From AC-49 sp963766605 (GTDB taxonomy: Bacteria; Actinomycetota; Thermoleophilia; Solirubrobacterales; Solirubrobacteraceae): a stretch of DNA of 64,000 bases. A model generated the notes under the pieces. It was not told where the DNA came from, searched no databases, and saw nothing but the letters and a program-made list of their open reading frames with translations. Positions within the stretch are counted from its first letter, which is position 1, and each line of letters starts with the position of its first letter. A program made the translations under genes and the position numbers. Shown here in pieces: positions 34,301 through 41,446 of this stretch. Location of the stretch: contig CAVYAT010000007.1 in the NCBI GenBank assembly GCA_963766605.1, forward strand, positions 248,001 to 312,000. Reading direction: 5' to 3'.

Positions 34301-35199
34301 GTCGCATAGTCGGCGAGGCTGGTGCCTGCGTGGGCGGTCTGCGAGACGCTGTGGTTCCCGGGCGCGACGGCGATGGCAGCGCCTGCGGTACGGGCGCTGC
34401 CATCGAGATCGAGATCGAAGCGACCGGCGTCGGTCCCGGCGCTGCGCAGCGTGACCGTCGCCGTTCCCGCCGTCGCCGGCTGGGCGCGCGGTGTGCAACC
34501 GACGAACGCTGCGTGGGCGAGCGCGATGCTGCGTGCCGCGAGCTTGGCAGTCCACAGCGTCGGCTTGCCGTCGAGCGTTCCGTAGGCGAACACGGCGCCG
34601 GCCAGCGCGAAGCCGCCCTGGGCGACGCCGCTGCCGCGACCGAGCACGACGCCGCGCGCGGTCGCGATCCGCAGCGGGCCGGCGAACACCGACGCCTGGG
34701 CGGGTGTCGGGATCCTGTGGCCGCCGGGCCGCGCTCCCGGCGGGATCGTCGCCGCGAACGGCCCCGCGATTGCCGTCGACGCGCTCGCCGTGGCGGCGCA
34801 CGCCAGCGGCGGCGTCGTCGACTTCAGCGTGCGGCGGCGGTTCAGGGCCGGCGTCCACACGCGCACGGCGCCACTGCGCGCCGTCCCCCAGGCGAATGCG
34901 CGCGCGCCCGCGCCGATCGTCCCGCGCAGCGTGAAGCCGCCGTCGGAGCCCTGGGCGATGACGGCGCCGCGTGTGGTGGCGAAGCGGACCGCCCTGCCCG
35001 CCGCGTCGCGCTGGACCCGGACGACGACATGCGTCGTGCCGCGCGAGTGGGTCTTGCCGTGGACGGCTGCCAGCGCGGCCGGGATGGTCACGGGCACCGG
35101 CGAGCCGACCGACGTGAAGTGCGGATGCGTGGCCTGCGCCGGGACGCCGCCGGCGAGCGACGCCGCGGCCACCAGCCCGCTGAGGGCGACCCTGCGCAT
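31345..35199 (-). CDS. 1284-residue secreted multidomain protein (ZU5-like and Ig-like)
   Basis: Very large exported protein. A signal peptide (to about residue 25) is followed by a beta-rich region with two similar halves (residues 60-130 and 180-240, containing RIATARGVVLGRGSG-type strands). A ZU5-like segment follows near residue 365 (IGSLGGTVTATGADGTVYALRVPPGAV), then a mixed helical stretch near 490-610, and finally Ig-like modules including a BIG2-type one (GIAVTPGSVAVDPGGQQQFTATV). It has no anchor motif. Probably an extracellular adhesin or matrix protein acting with the RTX-like protein. Start supported by TACCTT seven bases upstream. Confidence 0.85.
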   Translation of the reverse strand: MRRVALSGLVAAASLAGGVPAQATHPHFTSVGSPVPVTIPAALAAVHGKTHSRGTTHVVVRVQRDAAGRAVRFATTRGAVIAQGSDGGFTLRGTIGAGARAFAWGTARSGAVRVWTPALNRRRTLKSTTPPLACAATASASTAIAGPFAATIPPGARPGGHRIPTPAQASVFAGPLRIATARGVVLGRGSGVAQGGFALAGAVFAYGTLDGKPTLWTAKLAARSIALAHAAFVGCTPRAQPATAGTATVTLRSAGTDAGRFDLDLDGSARTAGAAIAVAPGNHSVSQTAHAGTSLADYATAIHCTEAHSASSVDAAGDGPLAVPVAAGDAWTCTLTNALTLAQTLAGLHVSSTPDTARRATRTIGSLGGTVTATGADGTVYALRVPPGAVAADTAISIAPTTLGGLDAIASATPYAVEFGPSGLQFAIPATLSITPPLIAPAAPDFVVTSDGTGVGIEPLATGPNGSLLISVEHFSVAAAIQATVNDAKALAARAAAANGPAYRQLSNEIAGLPGTSSAIAVQMMVIFSGTVAPDIEHGGDDLAHFLIAERELSDWNGMFILNPGELEGLASGDPTAPTLRAVRSRAIARFEAKAEGLLSSFEQPACSATVTGLTDWVAVPTTINAELSQTFGAQLPAVGFCIAGVAQPSGFPASIDSSQRLIDVTLRGGITAPAGTPGATGTDQSGLAFFPQPTVYELTATGATFTGSGSALDVTKSDGQLAFELDRGADEPSRAPHAVVSGTAVVGGDWAQLAALVSSDTTIPVHLDAGPPHALHIAFRSPPTDTILAPGETTTLCVDVSDENSTLIAQLAVNWALDGPGSLASNTTTTDSLGKACVDYHHPAGVVAQGDTATITASASHNGVDGHQSTTLTPRWASIALQTRTASQQSFSPSTNTTVPIVAGDDVTLRATIMVPGATASAAPVPADGDIAQIDVESGVGTISDGTDPPNTILLPILDSSGETEVTWDAGGPAAQTTLRVSFPSPGLGLAGVAATVTLVPQTGIAVTPGSVAVDPGGQQQFTATVVGPANEAVTWTATGGTIDADGDYTAGTTPGHFAVTATSVADPTASDTASVVVRGPGVVIQTTLSQSISASVNSDNDLICLNQEFTPPDPDAPATFGMTLPCAADGTPNAGGSDSGTGTASLAYHQTSAGGLLTAAHAALSGNASIVCNCPNGGSVQADERTQYDLEFETEGPTAMTITASTARAGDSTSQVAVGECTPNPVVNVQNGANIAQTIILPAGHCQLFVSVNVEAETGFHNFPTFNPSSGSATVDVSFAAP

Positions 35200-35212
35200 G
35201 CTCGCGAAGGTA
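35200..35212 (-). promoter_or_regulatory. Leaderless -10 of the large secreted-protein operon
   Basis: TACCTT on the minus strand (35212-35207), seven bases before ATG 35199. Confidence 0.5.
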
Positions 35213-35245
35213 GACCGCGGCGCTCACGCGATCGTCACGCGCCGG

Positions 35246-36577
35246 TCAGGTCGTGGTATCGGGCAGGTGGCGCCCGACGACCGCCACGACGATCCCGCGC
35301 CCGATCGCGTCGCCCTCGTCGGCGACGTGCAGGTAGATCCGTGCGATGAACGCGGCGCCGGAGCCCGAGCCGAGGCCGATGTGCGGCCCGATGGCCAGCT
35401 CCTGACCCTCGAACGTGAACGTGTACTCCTTGGCGTAGCGCGTGCGCGCGAGCTCGGAGACGTTCGAGCGCCACTGCGTGATGCCGACGCGCTGGGCGGC
35501 CTGCGACAGCGACATGCCGATGTCGCCCTGTGCGTACAGCCCCGCCAGCTCGTCGAGCTGGCGCAGCGTGCGCAGCACGAGGCCTGGCCGGCGAAACGGT
35601 GACTCGTCGGCGGTCTCGAACGCCCGCGGCGCGAAGCGCAGATACCGGGCCTCGTCGGCCGCGCGCTTCACCGCCTCGAGCACCGTCGCGGGCGGCATCT
35701 CGGGCTCGTCCTGAAGGCCAGCGGCGGCGTCGGGCGCCGCGTCGATGTCAAAGCGCGCCAGCAGCGTCCCGAGCTCGGCGATCGTCGCGCGGTCGCGCTC
35801 ACGCTCGGCGGCCACGCGCTCCAGGCGTGTGTGCAGCTCGTCACGCTCGGCCTGCGAGCGCGACTGGTCGGCCAGCGTCTGCTCGAAGCCCTCCAGCCAC
35901 TCGTCGTATTCGGCCTGGGAGTGAAACGGCTCGTCGCCGTCCTTCGCCGTCGCCGCCGCGAGCTCGTCCTGGAGGCGCGCGATCGTGTCGGCCAGCGCGT
36001 CGCGCTCGCGCTGGACGCGGTCGCGGGCGCCCTCGGCCTCCTGGGCGCGCGCGTCGGCCTCCTCGCGCTTGGTCTTGTGGACGTCGAGCTGGCGACGTAG
36101 CTCGGTCTGCCGCTCGGCCTCGCCGGCCAGCCGCTCGGCCTCGTGGCGGTGCTCGGCGTCGCGGGTTCGCAGCGTCTCGTACGCGGTCAGCGTCCGGTCG
36201 ACGAGCTGGCCCAGCACCGAGCCCTCGATCCCGCTGGCCTCGATCAGCTCGTCCCACGAGCCGAACAGCGCCTCCGCGTGGCTGGGCAGCGGCCAGTCGT
36301 CGGTCGACCCCCAGTCGGCCGGCTCGGGAACGATCCCGCGCAGCACGGTCCAGCGGTACAGCGCGTAGAGGATCTCGAGCCGGTCGATCGCGTCGCGTAC
36401 GTCGCCGCCCCAGTCGAGGTCATACGTGGGGACGGGTTGCTCGTCGACGACGATGCCGAGGTCGTCGAGCGCCTGCTCCTGGGCCTTGGCTGCCTTCCAC
36501 TCGTCGCGCGCCTGGCGCACGGTCGGCTCGTCCCGCGGCCGTGGGGGGCGCCCCCGCTTGCCCTTCGCCTTGGCCAT
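35246..36577 (-). CDS. Coiled-coil protein with an HNH-repeat-like domain
   Basis: 443-residue cytoplasmic protein of unknown function. Residues 1-20 are basic (KAKGKRGRPPRPR, AT-hook-like). Residues 80-125 (RWTVLRGIVPEPADW...SHAEALFGSWDELIEASGI) fit the helical homing-endonuclease-associated repeat, which often binds DNA. Residues 145-265 are a long charged coiled coil. The C-terminal third has a helix-turn-helix-like VGITQWRSNVSELAR and a beta-rich end. There is no nuclease motif. ATG at 36577 lies seven bases after TAACCT; an upstream extension in frame lacks support. Confidence 0.7.
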   Translation of the reverse strand: MAKAKGKRGRPPRPRDEPTVRQARDEWKAAKAQEQALDDLGIVVDEQPVPTYDLDWGGDVRDAIDRLEILYALYRWTVLRGIVPEPADWGSTDDWPLPSHAEALFGSWDELIEASGIEGSVLGQLVDRTLTAYETLRTRDAEHRHEAERLAGEAERQTELRRQLDVHKTKREEADARAQEAEGARDRVQRERDALADTIARLQDELAAATAKDGDEPFHSQAEYDEWLEGFEQTLADQSRSQAERDELHTRLERVAAERERDRATIAELGTLLARFDIDAAPDAAAGLQDEPEMPPATVLEAVKRAADEARYLRFAPRAFETADESPFRRPGLVLRTLRQLDELAGLYAQGDIGMSLSQAAQRVGITQWRSNVSELARTRYAKEYTFTFEGQELAIGPHIGLGSGSGAAFIARIYLHVADEGDAIGRGIVVAVVGRHLPDTTT

Positions 36578-36590
36578 GGCTTTCAGGTTA
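36578..36590 (-). promoter_or_regulatory. -10 element containing the YqgE stop codon
   Basis: TAACCT on the minus strand, seven bases before ATG 36577. Its TAA is the stop codon of the upstream yqgE-like gene. Confidence 0.5.
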
Positions 36591-37133
36591 GTTGAGCGAC
36601 GGGTCGTCCGGCATGCGCGCGAGTACGCGGTGCCAGCCGCCCTTGCGGTCGAGCGTCGCGCTCCACAGCTCATCGGGCGTATCGGTCAGCAGGTCCTCGG
36701 GCAGCGGGTCGGCGGTGATCCACGCCTCCTCCTCGAGCTCGGCCTCGAGCTGGCCCGCGCCCCAGCCCGCGTAGCCGGCGAACGCGCGGGCGCGGCTGAC
36801 GGCCCCGCCGAGCTCGTCGAGCTCGGTGTCGGCGCCCACCATCCCGATCGAGCCGGCGACGAGCGGCGATGCCTTGCCGGTGTCGGAGAAGTCGCCGAGC
36901 AGCAGCACGCTCGACTCGTGGACCGGGCCGCCGACGAACAACAGCTCGTCGACCTCGGGCACGTCGGCCAGATCGGGGACCGCCTCGGCGAGCTCTGCGT
37001 CGGCCACACGGTTGAGCACGATGCCCATCGCCCCGTTCTCGTCGTGGTCGACGACGAGCACGACGGTGCGCGCGAAGTTCGGGTCGATCAGCGCCGGCGC
37101 CGCGATCACGAGCTTGCCCTTGAGACTGTCCAC
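36588..37133 (-). CDS. YqgE/AlgH family protein
   Basis: 181-residue member of the DUF179 family. LKGKLVIAAPALIDPNFARTVVLVVDHDENGAMGIVLNR is the canonical N-terminus, and VDELLFVGGPVH and FAGYAGWGAGQLEAELEEEAWI are the two other conserved blocks. The biochemical role of YqgE is not established. GTG at 37133 was chosen because the family starts just before LKGKL and a CAGACT hexamer lies seven bases upstream; ATG at 37157 would add eight unconserved residues. Divergent from the Nudix gene. Confidence 0.9.
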   Translation of the reverse strand: MDSLKGKLVIAAPALIDPNFARTVVLVVDHDENGAMGIVLNRVADAELAEAVPDLADVPEVDELLFVGGPVHESSVLLLGDFSDTGKASPLVAGSIGMVGADTELDELGGAVSRARAFAGYAGWGAGQLEAELEEEAWITADPLPEDLLTDTPDELWSATLDRKGGWHRVLARMPDDPSLN

Positions 37134-37161
37134 AGCACAGAGTCTGGCGCACAGCATGGGC

Positions 37162-37174
37162 TAGGGTCGAGTCC
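37162..37174 (+). promoter_or_regulatory. -10 element of the Nudix gene
   Basis: TAGGGT at 37162-37167, seven bases before a CTG at 37175 that begins the conserved N-terminal region. Confidence 0.4.
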
Positions 37175-37663
37175 CTGACCCGCCTGCGTCCGCTGATCCC
37201 GACGTCGCTGCTTCGCCTGGCCTACCGGTTCGGCATCCATGTCCTGCGCGTGTACTGGTTCGTCGCGCGGCCGCACACGCGCGGCGTGAAGTGCGTGGTG
37301 CGCAACGACGGCCGCGTGCTGCTCGTCCGTCACACGTACGGCGACCGCGCCTGGGACCTGCCCGGTGGGACGGCGCACGCCCGCGAGGACCCGGCCGACA
37401 CCGTGGTCCGCGAGCTGCGCGAGGAGCTCGGCGTCAGCCCGATGACGCTGCGCCTGCTGCGCACGACCCACTGGCGCCCATCGGGCAAACGCGATGAGGT
37501 CAGCCTGTTCGTCGCCGACGTCCCCGACCGCGACCTGCGGGTCGAGGCGGCCGAGATCGCGGCGACGCGCTGGGTCGCGCCCGATGCGATCCCGGCCGGG
37601 ACGACGCGCCTGGCACGAGCGGTGATCGCGCGCGCCTTCTGGAGCGACGCGCCGGATCAGTAG
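37175..37663 (+). CDS. Nudix hydrolase, uncertain non-canonical start
   Basis: Nudix-fold pyrophosphohydrolase. The Nudix box GGTAHAREDPADTVVRELREELG matches G-x5-E-x7-R-E-U-x-E-E-x-G except for the first Glu (Arg/Glu shift), so metal binding is probably kept by REDP and RELREELG. The region before the first ATG/GTG (GTG 37250) is coding-like: TRLRPLIPTSLLRLAYRFGIHVLR reads as the hydrophobic N-terminus seen in close relatives. No ATG or GTG is available there, but a CTG at 37175 lies seven bases after TAGGGT. Using it gives 162 residues; GTG 37250 gives 137. Substrate unknown. Confidence 0.75.
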   Translation: MTRLRPLIPTSLLRLAYRFGIHVLRVYWFVARPHTRGVKCVVRNDGRVLLVRHTYGDRAWDLPGGTAHAREDPADTVVRELREELGVSPMTLRLLRTTHWRPSGKRDEVSLFVADVPDRDLRVEAAEIAATRWVAPDAIPAGTTRLARAVIARAFWSDAPDQ

Positions 37664-37720
37664 TCGGTCGCCCGATGGCCCGGGGAGGCGATGGCGCGCC
37701 TGGTGGACCGGTGCAGGAGA

Positions 37721-37734
37721 TACCGTCTTCGCCG
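37721..37734 (+). promoter_or_regulatory. -10 element of the orphan kinase gene
   Basis: TACCGT at 37721-37726, eight bases before ATG 37735. Confidence 0.45.
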
Positions 37735-38577
37735 ATGTCGAGCCACGGCCCGCGTCTGCGCGGGGGTGCCATGGCGGGTGGCGCCTTTCTCGCGGTGATC
37801 CTCGCGTCGCGTCGCCAGCGGGGGGCACTCGCGCGCCAGCGGGCCGAGCTCGAGGCGGTCAACGCCGAGCTGCGCACCGCCAACGAGGACCTCGAGCAGT
37901 TCGCCTACGTCGCTTCACATGACCTCGGCGAGCCACTGCGCACGATCGCCGGCTTCGCCGAACTGCTCCAGCAGCGGGCCGCCAAGCGGCTCAGCGACAC
38001 CGATCGCGAGTACGTCGATCACATCGCGGCCGGCGCCGCCCGCGCCCGGACGCTGATCGACGACCTGCTCGCCTACGCGCGCAGCGGCGGCTCGGACCTG
38101 CGGGTGGAGCCCGTCGACTGCGGCCTCGTGGCCGCAGACGTCGTCCGCGATCTCCACGCGTCGGACCGGGTGGAGCTCGGCGTGCTGCCGGTCGTCGCGG
38201 CCGACCGGGTGCTGCTGTCACAGGTGTTGCAGAACCTGATCGCCAACGGCCTGAAGTTCACCGCCGGCGGCGCCCCGGGCCGCGTCGACGTCGGCGCCGT
38301 GCGGCTCGACGACGGTTGGCGCTTCGACGTCCGCGACCACGGGATCGGAATCTCGCCCGAGCACGCCGAGGCCGTGTTCGGCATGTTCCGCCGCCTCAAC
38401 GGCCAGGACGAGTTCGCCGGGACCGGCATGGGTCTGGCGATCTGCCGGCGGATCGTCGAGCGCCACGGCGGGCGGATCTGGGTGACTGCGGCGCCGCAGG
38501 GCGGCAGCATCTTCAGCTTCACGCTGCCCGACGAGGGGCCTCACTCGTACAGCGTGACCGCCGCGAGCACCACGTAG
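37735..38577 (+). CDS. Orphan histidine kinase
   Basis: 280-residue kinase with a short hydrophobic N-terminal helix (AMAGGAFLAVILAS), a coiled coil (RQRAELEAVNAELRTANEDLEQFAYV) and HisKA with ASHDLGEPLRTI, where the usual R-T-P-L is E-P-L as in phytochrome-like and cyanobacterial kinases. HATPase_c shows NLIANGLKFT, DHGIGI and GTGMGLAICRRIVERHGG. There is no sensor domain of note and no response regulator next to it. The last 37 bases overlap the 3' end of the Ca2+/H+ exchanger gene on the other strand. Confidence 0.88.
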   Translation: MSSHGPRLRGGAMAGGAFLAVILASRRQRGALARQRAELEAVNAELRTANEDLEQFAYVASHDLGEPLRTIAGFAELLQQRAAKRLSDTDREYVDHIAAGAARARTLIDDLLAYARSGGSDLRVEPVDCGLVAADVVRDLHASDRVELGVLPVVAADRVLLSQVLQNLIANGLKFTAGGAPGRVDVGAVRLDDGWRFDVRDHGIGISPEHAEAVFGMFRRLNGQDEFAGTGMGLAICRRIVERHGGRIWVTAAPQGGSIFSFTLPDEGPHSYSVTAASTT

Positions 38578-39599
38578 ATCGCCACCAGCGCCCAGCCCTC
38601 GAACTCGGCCGCCTCGCCGTCGCCGGTGATCTGCCACACGCTGAGCGCAGTCAGCGCGAGTGCCGCGGCGTAGACCGGCGCCATCGCGAAGGTCAGCGAG
38701 TGGGCGAACAGCATCGACACGAGCACAAGCAGCGGGAACAGGAACGCCGCGATCTGCGAGACCGAGTTCTTGACGACCGAGACCGCGAGGTCGCTCTGGC
38801 CCTTGTGGGCAAGGACGATGCCGGTGAAGTTCTCGACCGCATTGCCGGCGATGGCGACGATCACGAGGCCGGCGAACGCCTGGCTGACACCGAGCTTGTC
38901 GATCGCCGGCTGCAGCGCGTCGATGAACCAGTCCGACACGAACGCGCTGCCGACCCCGGCGATCGCCAGCAGCGTCAGCGCGACCGGCAGCGCGATACGA
39001 GGGCCATGGCCCTCGCCGGCCGGCTCGCGGTCGGACCGCAGGTACGGAATGAGCCACGAGATGTAGACGATCAGCAGCACGACCGCGGCGACGGTCGAGA
39101 TGCCCTTGACGTGGTGGCTGGCCGGGTCGTGGGAGGCCAGCGACACGGCGACGATGACGATGATGAACACACAGACGAGCAGCAGCGTCGCCGTGTCGTT
39201 GGGCAGCCGCTTGTGGAAGCGCATCAGCCCGTCCTTGGAATGCCGCGCGCCGACGACGATCACCAGCCCGAGCACGAGCAGCGCGTTGGCCAGCAGCGAC
39301 CCGATGATCGACGTCTGGGCGACGACGGTCTGGCCGGCGCGCAGCGCGAAGACGACGATGAACAGCTCTGGCAGGTTGCCGAGCGTCGATTGGAGCACGC
39401 CAGTGATCGCCGGGCCGAAGCGCTCGCCGACCTGCTCGGTGGCCAGCGACACGACCCACGCCAGCCCGGCCAGCGCGACGGTCGCGATCGCGAACGCCAA
39501 CAGCGCCGCGAAGTCGGCGTAGTGCGCGATCCCGGCCAGCGCTGTGAACAGCGCGATAACGCCCAGGGCGAGCCGCTCGCGGCGGGTGACTGCGGCCAT
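38541..39599 (-). CDS. CaX-type calcium/proton exchanger
   Basis: 352-residue membrane antiporter expected to export Ca2+ in exchange for protons. Eleven hydrophobic segments and both alpha repeats are visible: ITGVLQSTLGNLPELFIVVFALRAG (first repeat, with the acidic GNxPE motif) and IVAIAGNAVENFTGIVLAHKG plus SVVKNSVSQIAAFLFPLLVL (second repeat, GNxxE). Length is as in ChaA/CaX proteins. The start lies nine bases after TAGGCT. The gene overlaps the orphan kinase gene tail to tail by 37 bases. Confidence 0.93.
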   Translation of the reverse strand: MAAVTRRERLALGVIALFTALAGIAHYADFAALLAFAIATVALAGLAWVVSLATEQVGERFGPAITGVLQSTLGNLPELFIVVFALRAGQTVVAQTSIIGSLLANALLVLGLVIVVGARHSKDGLMRFHKRLPNDTATLLLVCVFIIVIVAVSLASHDPASHHVKGISTVAAVVLLIVYISWLIPYLRSDREPAGEGHGPRIALPVALTLLAIAGVGSAFVSDWFIDALQPAIDKLGVSQAFAGLVIVAIAGNAVENFTGIVLAHKGQSDLAVSVVKNSVSQIAAFLFPLLVLVSMLFAHSLTFAMAPVYAAALALTALSVWQITGDGEAAEFEGWALVAIYVVLAAVTLYE

Positions 39600-39614
39600 G
39601 GCCCGCGCAGCCTA
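39600..39614 (-). promoter_or_regulatory. -10 element of the CaX gene
   Basis: TAGGCT on the minus strand (39614-39609), nine bases before ATG 39599. Confidence 0.4.
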
Positions 39615-39634
39615 CGTGCAACCGACCATTGGAA

Positions 39635-39646
39635 TACGTTTCGCTC
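39635..39646 (+). promoter_or_regulatory. Leaderless -10 of the FAH-family gene
   Basis: TACGTT at 39635-39640, six bases before ATG 39647. It rules out the in-frame upstream start at 39629. Confidence 0.6.
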
Positions 39647-40438
39647 ATGAAGCTCGCAACGTTCGCGCCGGCCGGCGGCGCTCCCCGGGCCGGCGAGGTG
39701 CGCGATGACACGATCGTGGCGTTCGCCGACGGGTCGACCGTCGTCGACCGGCTGGCCAGCGGCGACCTGACACCGGCCGGCGGTGAGGTGTTCGCGCTCG
39801 CCGATGTCGAGCTGCTGGCGCCGGTCGCACAGCGCGTCGCGATCTACGGTATCGGCCTCAACTACGCCGCCCATATCGCCGAGGGCGGCCGCGAGGCGCC
39901 CGAGCAGCCGATCGTCTTCTTCAAGCCCTCGGGTGCCGCCATCGCGCCCGGCGGTCCGGTGCGCTGCCCGGCCGTCGTCCAGCGGCTCGACTACGAGGGC
40001 GAGCTGGCGGTCGTCCTCGGCTCGGACAACCGGGTCGCCGGCTATGCGGTCGCCAACGACGTCACCGCGCGCGACCTCCAGGGGCGCGAGATGCAGTGGA
40101 CGCGGGCCAAGGGCGCCGACGACTTCTGCCCCTACGGCCCGTGGATCACGACGGCCGACGAGATCTCCGACCCCGGCGCGTTGTCGCTGCGCACCTGGGT
40201 CAACGGCGACCTGCGCCAGGATGCCTCGACGTCGGACCTGATCTTCGGCGTCGACGCGCTCGTGGCGTTCATCGCCGAGACGTGCACGCTGTATCCCGGC
40301 GACCTGATCCTGACCGGGACCCCGGAGGGCGTCGGCTACGCGATGGACCCTCCGCAGCTCCTGGCCGACGGTGACGTCGTGCGGATCGAGATCGAGGGGC
40401 TGGGGGCGATCGAGCACCCGATCCAGGTCGGCTCATGA
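39647..40438 (+). CDS. Fumarylacetoacetate hydrolase family protein
   Basis: 263-residue enzyme of the FAH superfamily, which cleaves or decarboxylates oxo-acids with a divalent metal. The conserved core is GIGLNYAAHIAE, FFKPSGA, LDYEGELAVVLG (metal Glu pair) and NDVTARDLQ (metal Asp), then KGADDFCPYGPWI and LTGTPEGVG. The size fits 2-hydroxyhepta-2,4-diene-1,7-dioate isomerase or acylpyruvate hydrolase. ATG at 39647 is fixed by the TACGTT element. It overlaps the next gene by four bases (ATGA), so it may drive expression of the following membrane block. Confidence 0.93.
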   Translation: MKLATFAPAGGAPRAGEVRDDTIVAFADGSTVVDRLASGDLTPAGGEVFALADVELLAPVAQRVAIYGIGLNYAAHIAEGGREAPEQPIVFFKPSGAAIAPGGPVRCPAVVQRLDYEGELAVVLGSDNRVAGYAVANDVTARDLQGREMQWTRAKGADDFCPYGPWITTADEISDPGALSLRTWVNGDLRQDASTSDLIFGVDALVAFIAETCTLYPGDLILTGTPEGVGYAMDPPQLLADGDVVRIEIEGLGAIEHPIQVGS

Positions 40439-41446
40439 GCCAGCTGCGGCCGTTGTCGATCGGCGAGATCCTCGACGTCGCGTTCAAGCTGTACTTCCGT
40501 CACTGGAAGACGTTCATGGCGATCGTCGCGCTGATCGCGATCCCGGCCGCTGCGCTGACCGGCTTGATCATCGCGTCGACGATCGACTTCGCCTCCAAGG
40601 GCAAGCTCTACTACGTCGACAACTCCGCGCAGACGAGCGGCGTGATCGTGATCCTCGTGGTCGCGCTCGTCGCCCTGCTGCTGATCACCGCGTGCGCCTT
40701 TCGCGCTGTCAGCCAGGCGTACCTCGGCCATCGGCCATCGCTGGGTGAGTCGATCCGCTTCGCTCTCCCGCGGCTGTTCTCGTTGCTGTGGATCTTCATC
40801 CTGGCCGGGCTGGGAACCGTCATCGGCTTCCTGCTGCTGGTCATCCCCGGGGTCTACCTGTTGGTGGCCTGGTTCGCGGTCGTCCCGGTGCTGCTCGTCG
40901 AGGGCGCGAAGGGGAGCCGCGCACTCGGCCGCTCGCGGGAGCTGGTGAAGGGCCGGTGGTGGTCGACGTTCGGGGTGTTGCTGGTGTTGGGGATCCTCAT
41001 CAGCGTGACCTCGGCGATCGGCCAGCAGGTCGCCAGCGCACTGCTGTCGAGCTCGTCGTCGGTCGCGACGATCGTGACGGTGACGCAGGTCGTCGATGCG
41101 CTCACCCGGATCGTGACCGAGCCGATCGCCGTGGCGGGGGTCGTCGTCCTGTACTTCGATCTGCGCGTGCGGCGCGAGGGCTTCGACGTGTCGCTGATGA
41201 TCGACCAGCTCGGGTTCGCGCCGCCGGTCGCGCCGGCTGGGTACGCCACGGCCGCCTCCGCCTTCGTCGTCGGTGCCGCCGCCGGGGTACGCCCCGGCAC
41301 CGCCGCCACCGGTTGCCGCGCCGCCGGTTGCACCGCCGGCGCCCGCCTTCGCACCGCCCGTCGCACCCGACATGGGGAAGCAGATCGGGTTGCCTGGATC
41401 GACGGACACCGGCCTGCCCGAGGATCCGAGGCCGCGCTCCGAGTGA
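40435..41446 (+). CDS. Multi-pass membrane protein with proline-rich tail, apparent frameshift
   Basis: Membrane protein with about six helices beginning MSQLRPLSIGEILDVAFKLY, the hallmark of actinobacterial glycerophosphodiester-phosphodiesterase-type membrane-domain proteins. Near 41245 the reading frame breaks: in the upstream frame the sequence becomes Cys/Arg/Ala-rich and runs into the next gene, but one frame over it continues as a Pro-rich tail (PPPPSSSVPPPGYAPAPPPP) ending DTGLPEDPRPRSE with a TGA at 41444 that overlaps the next GTG (GTGA). The tail frame is clearly native. Removing one base gives 336 residues. The unrepaired fusion with the next gene is 538 residues. Confidence 0.75.

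Noticed and set aside
33256..35349. 697-codon open frame on the plus strand
   Set aside because: Antisense of the large secreted protein, which has a signal peptide, domains and a promoter on the minus strand.
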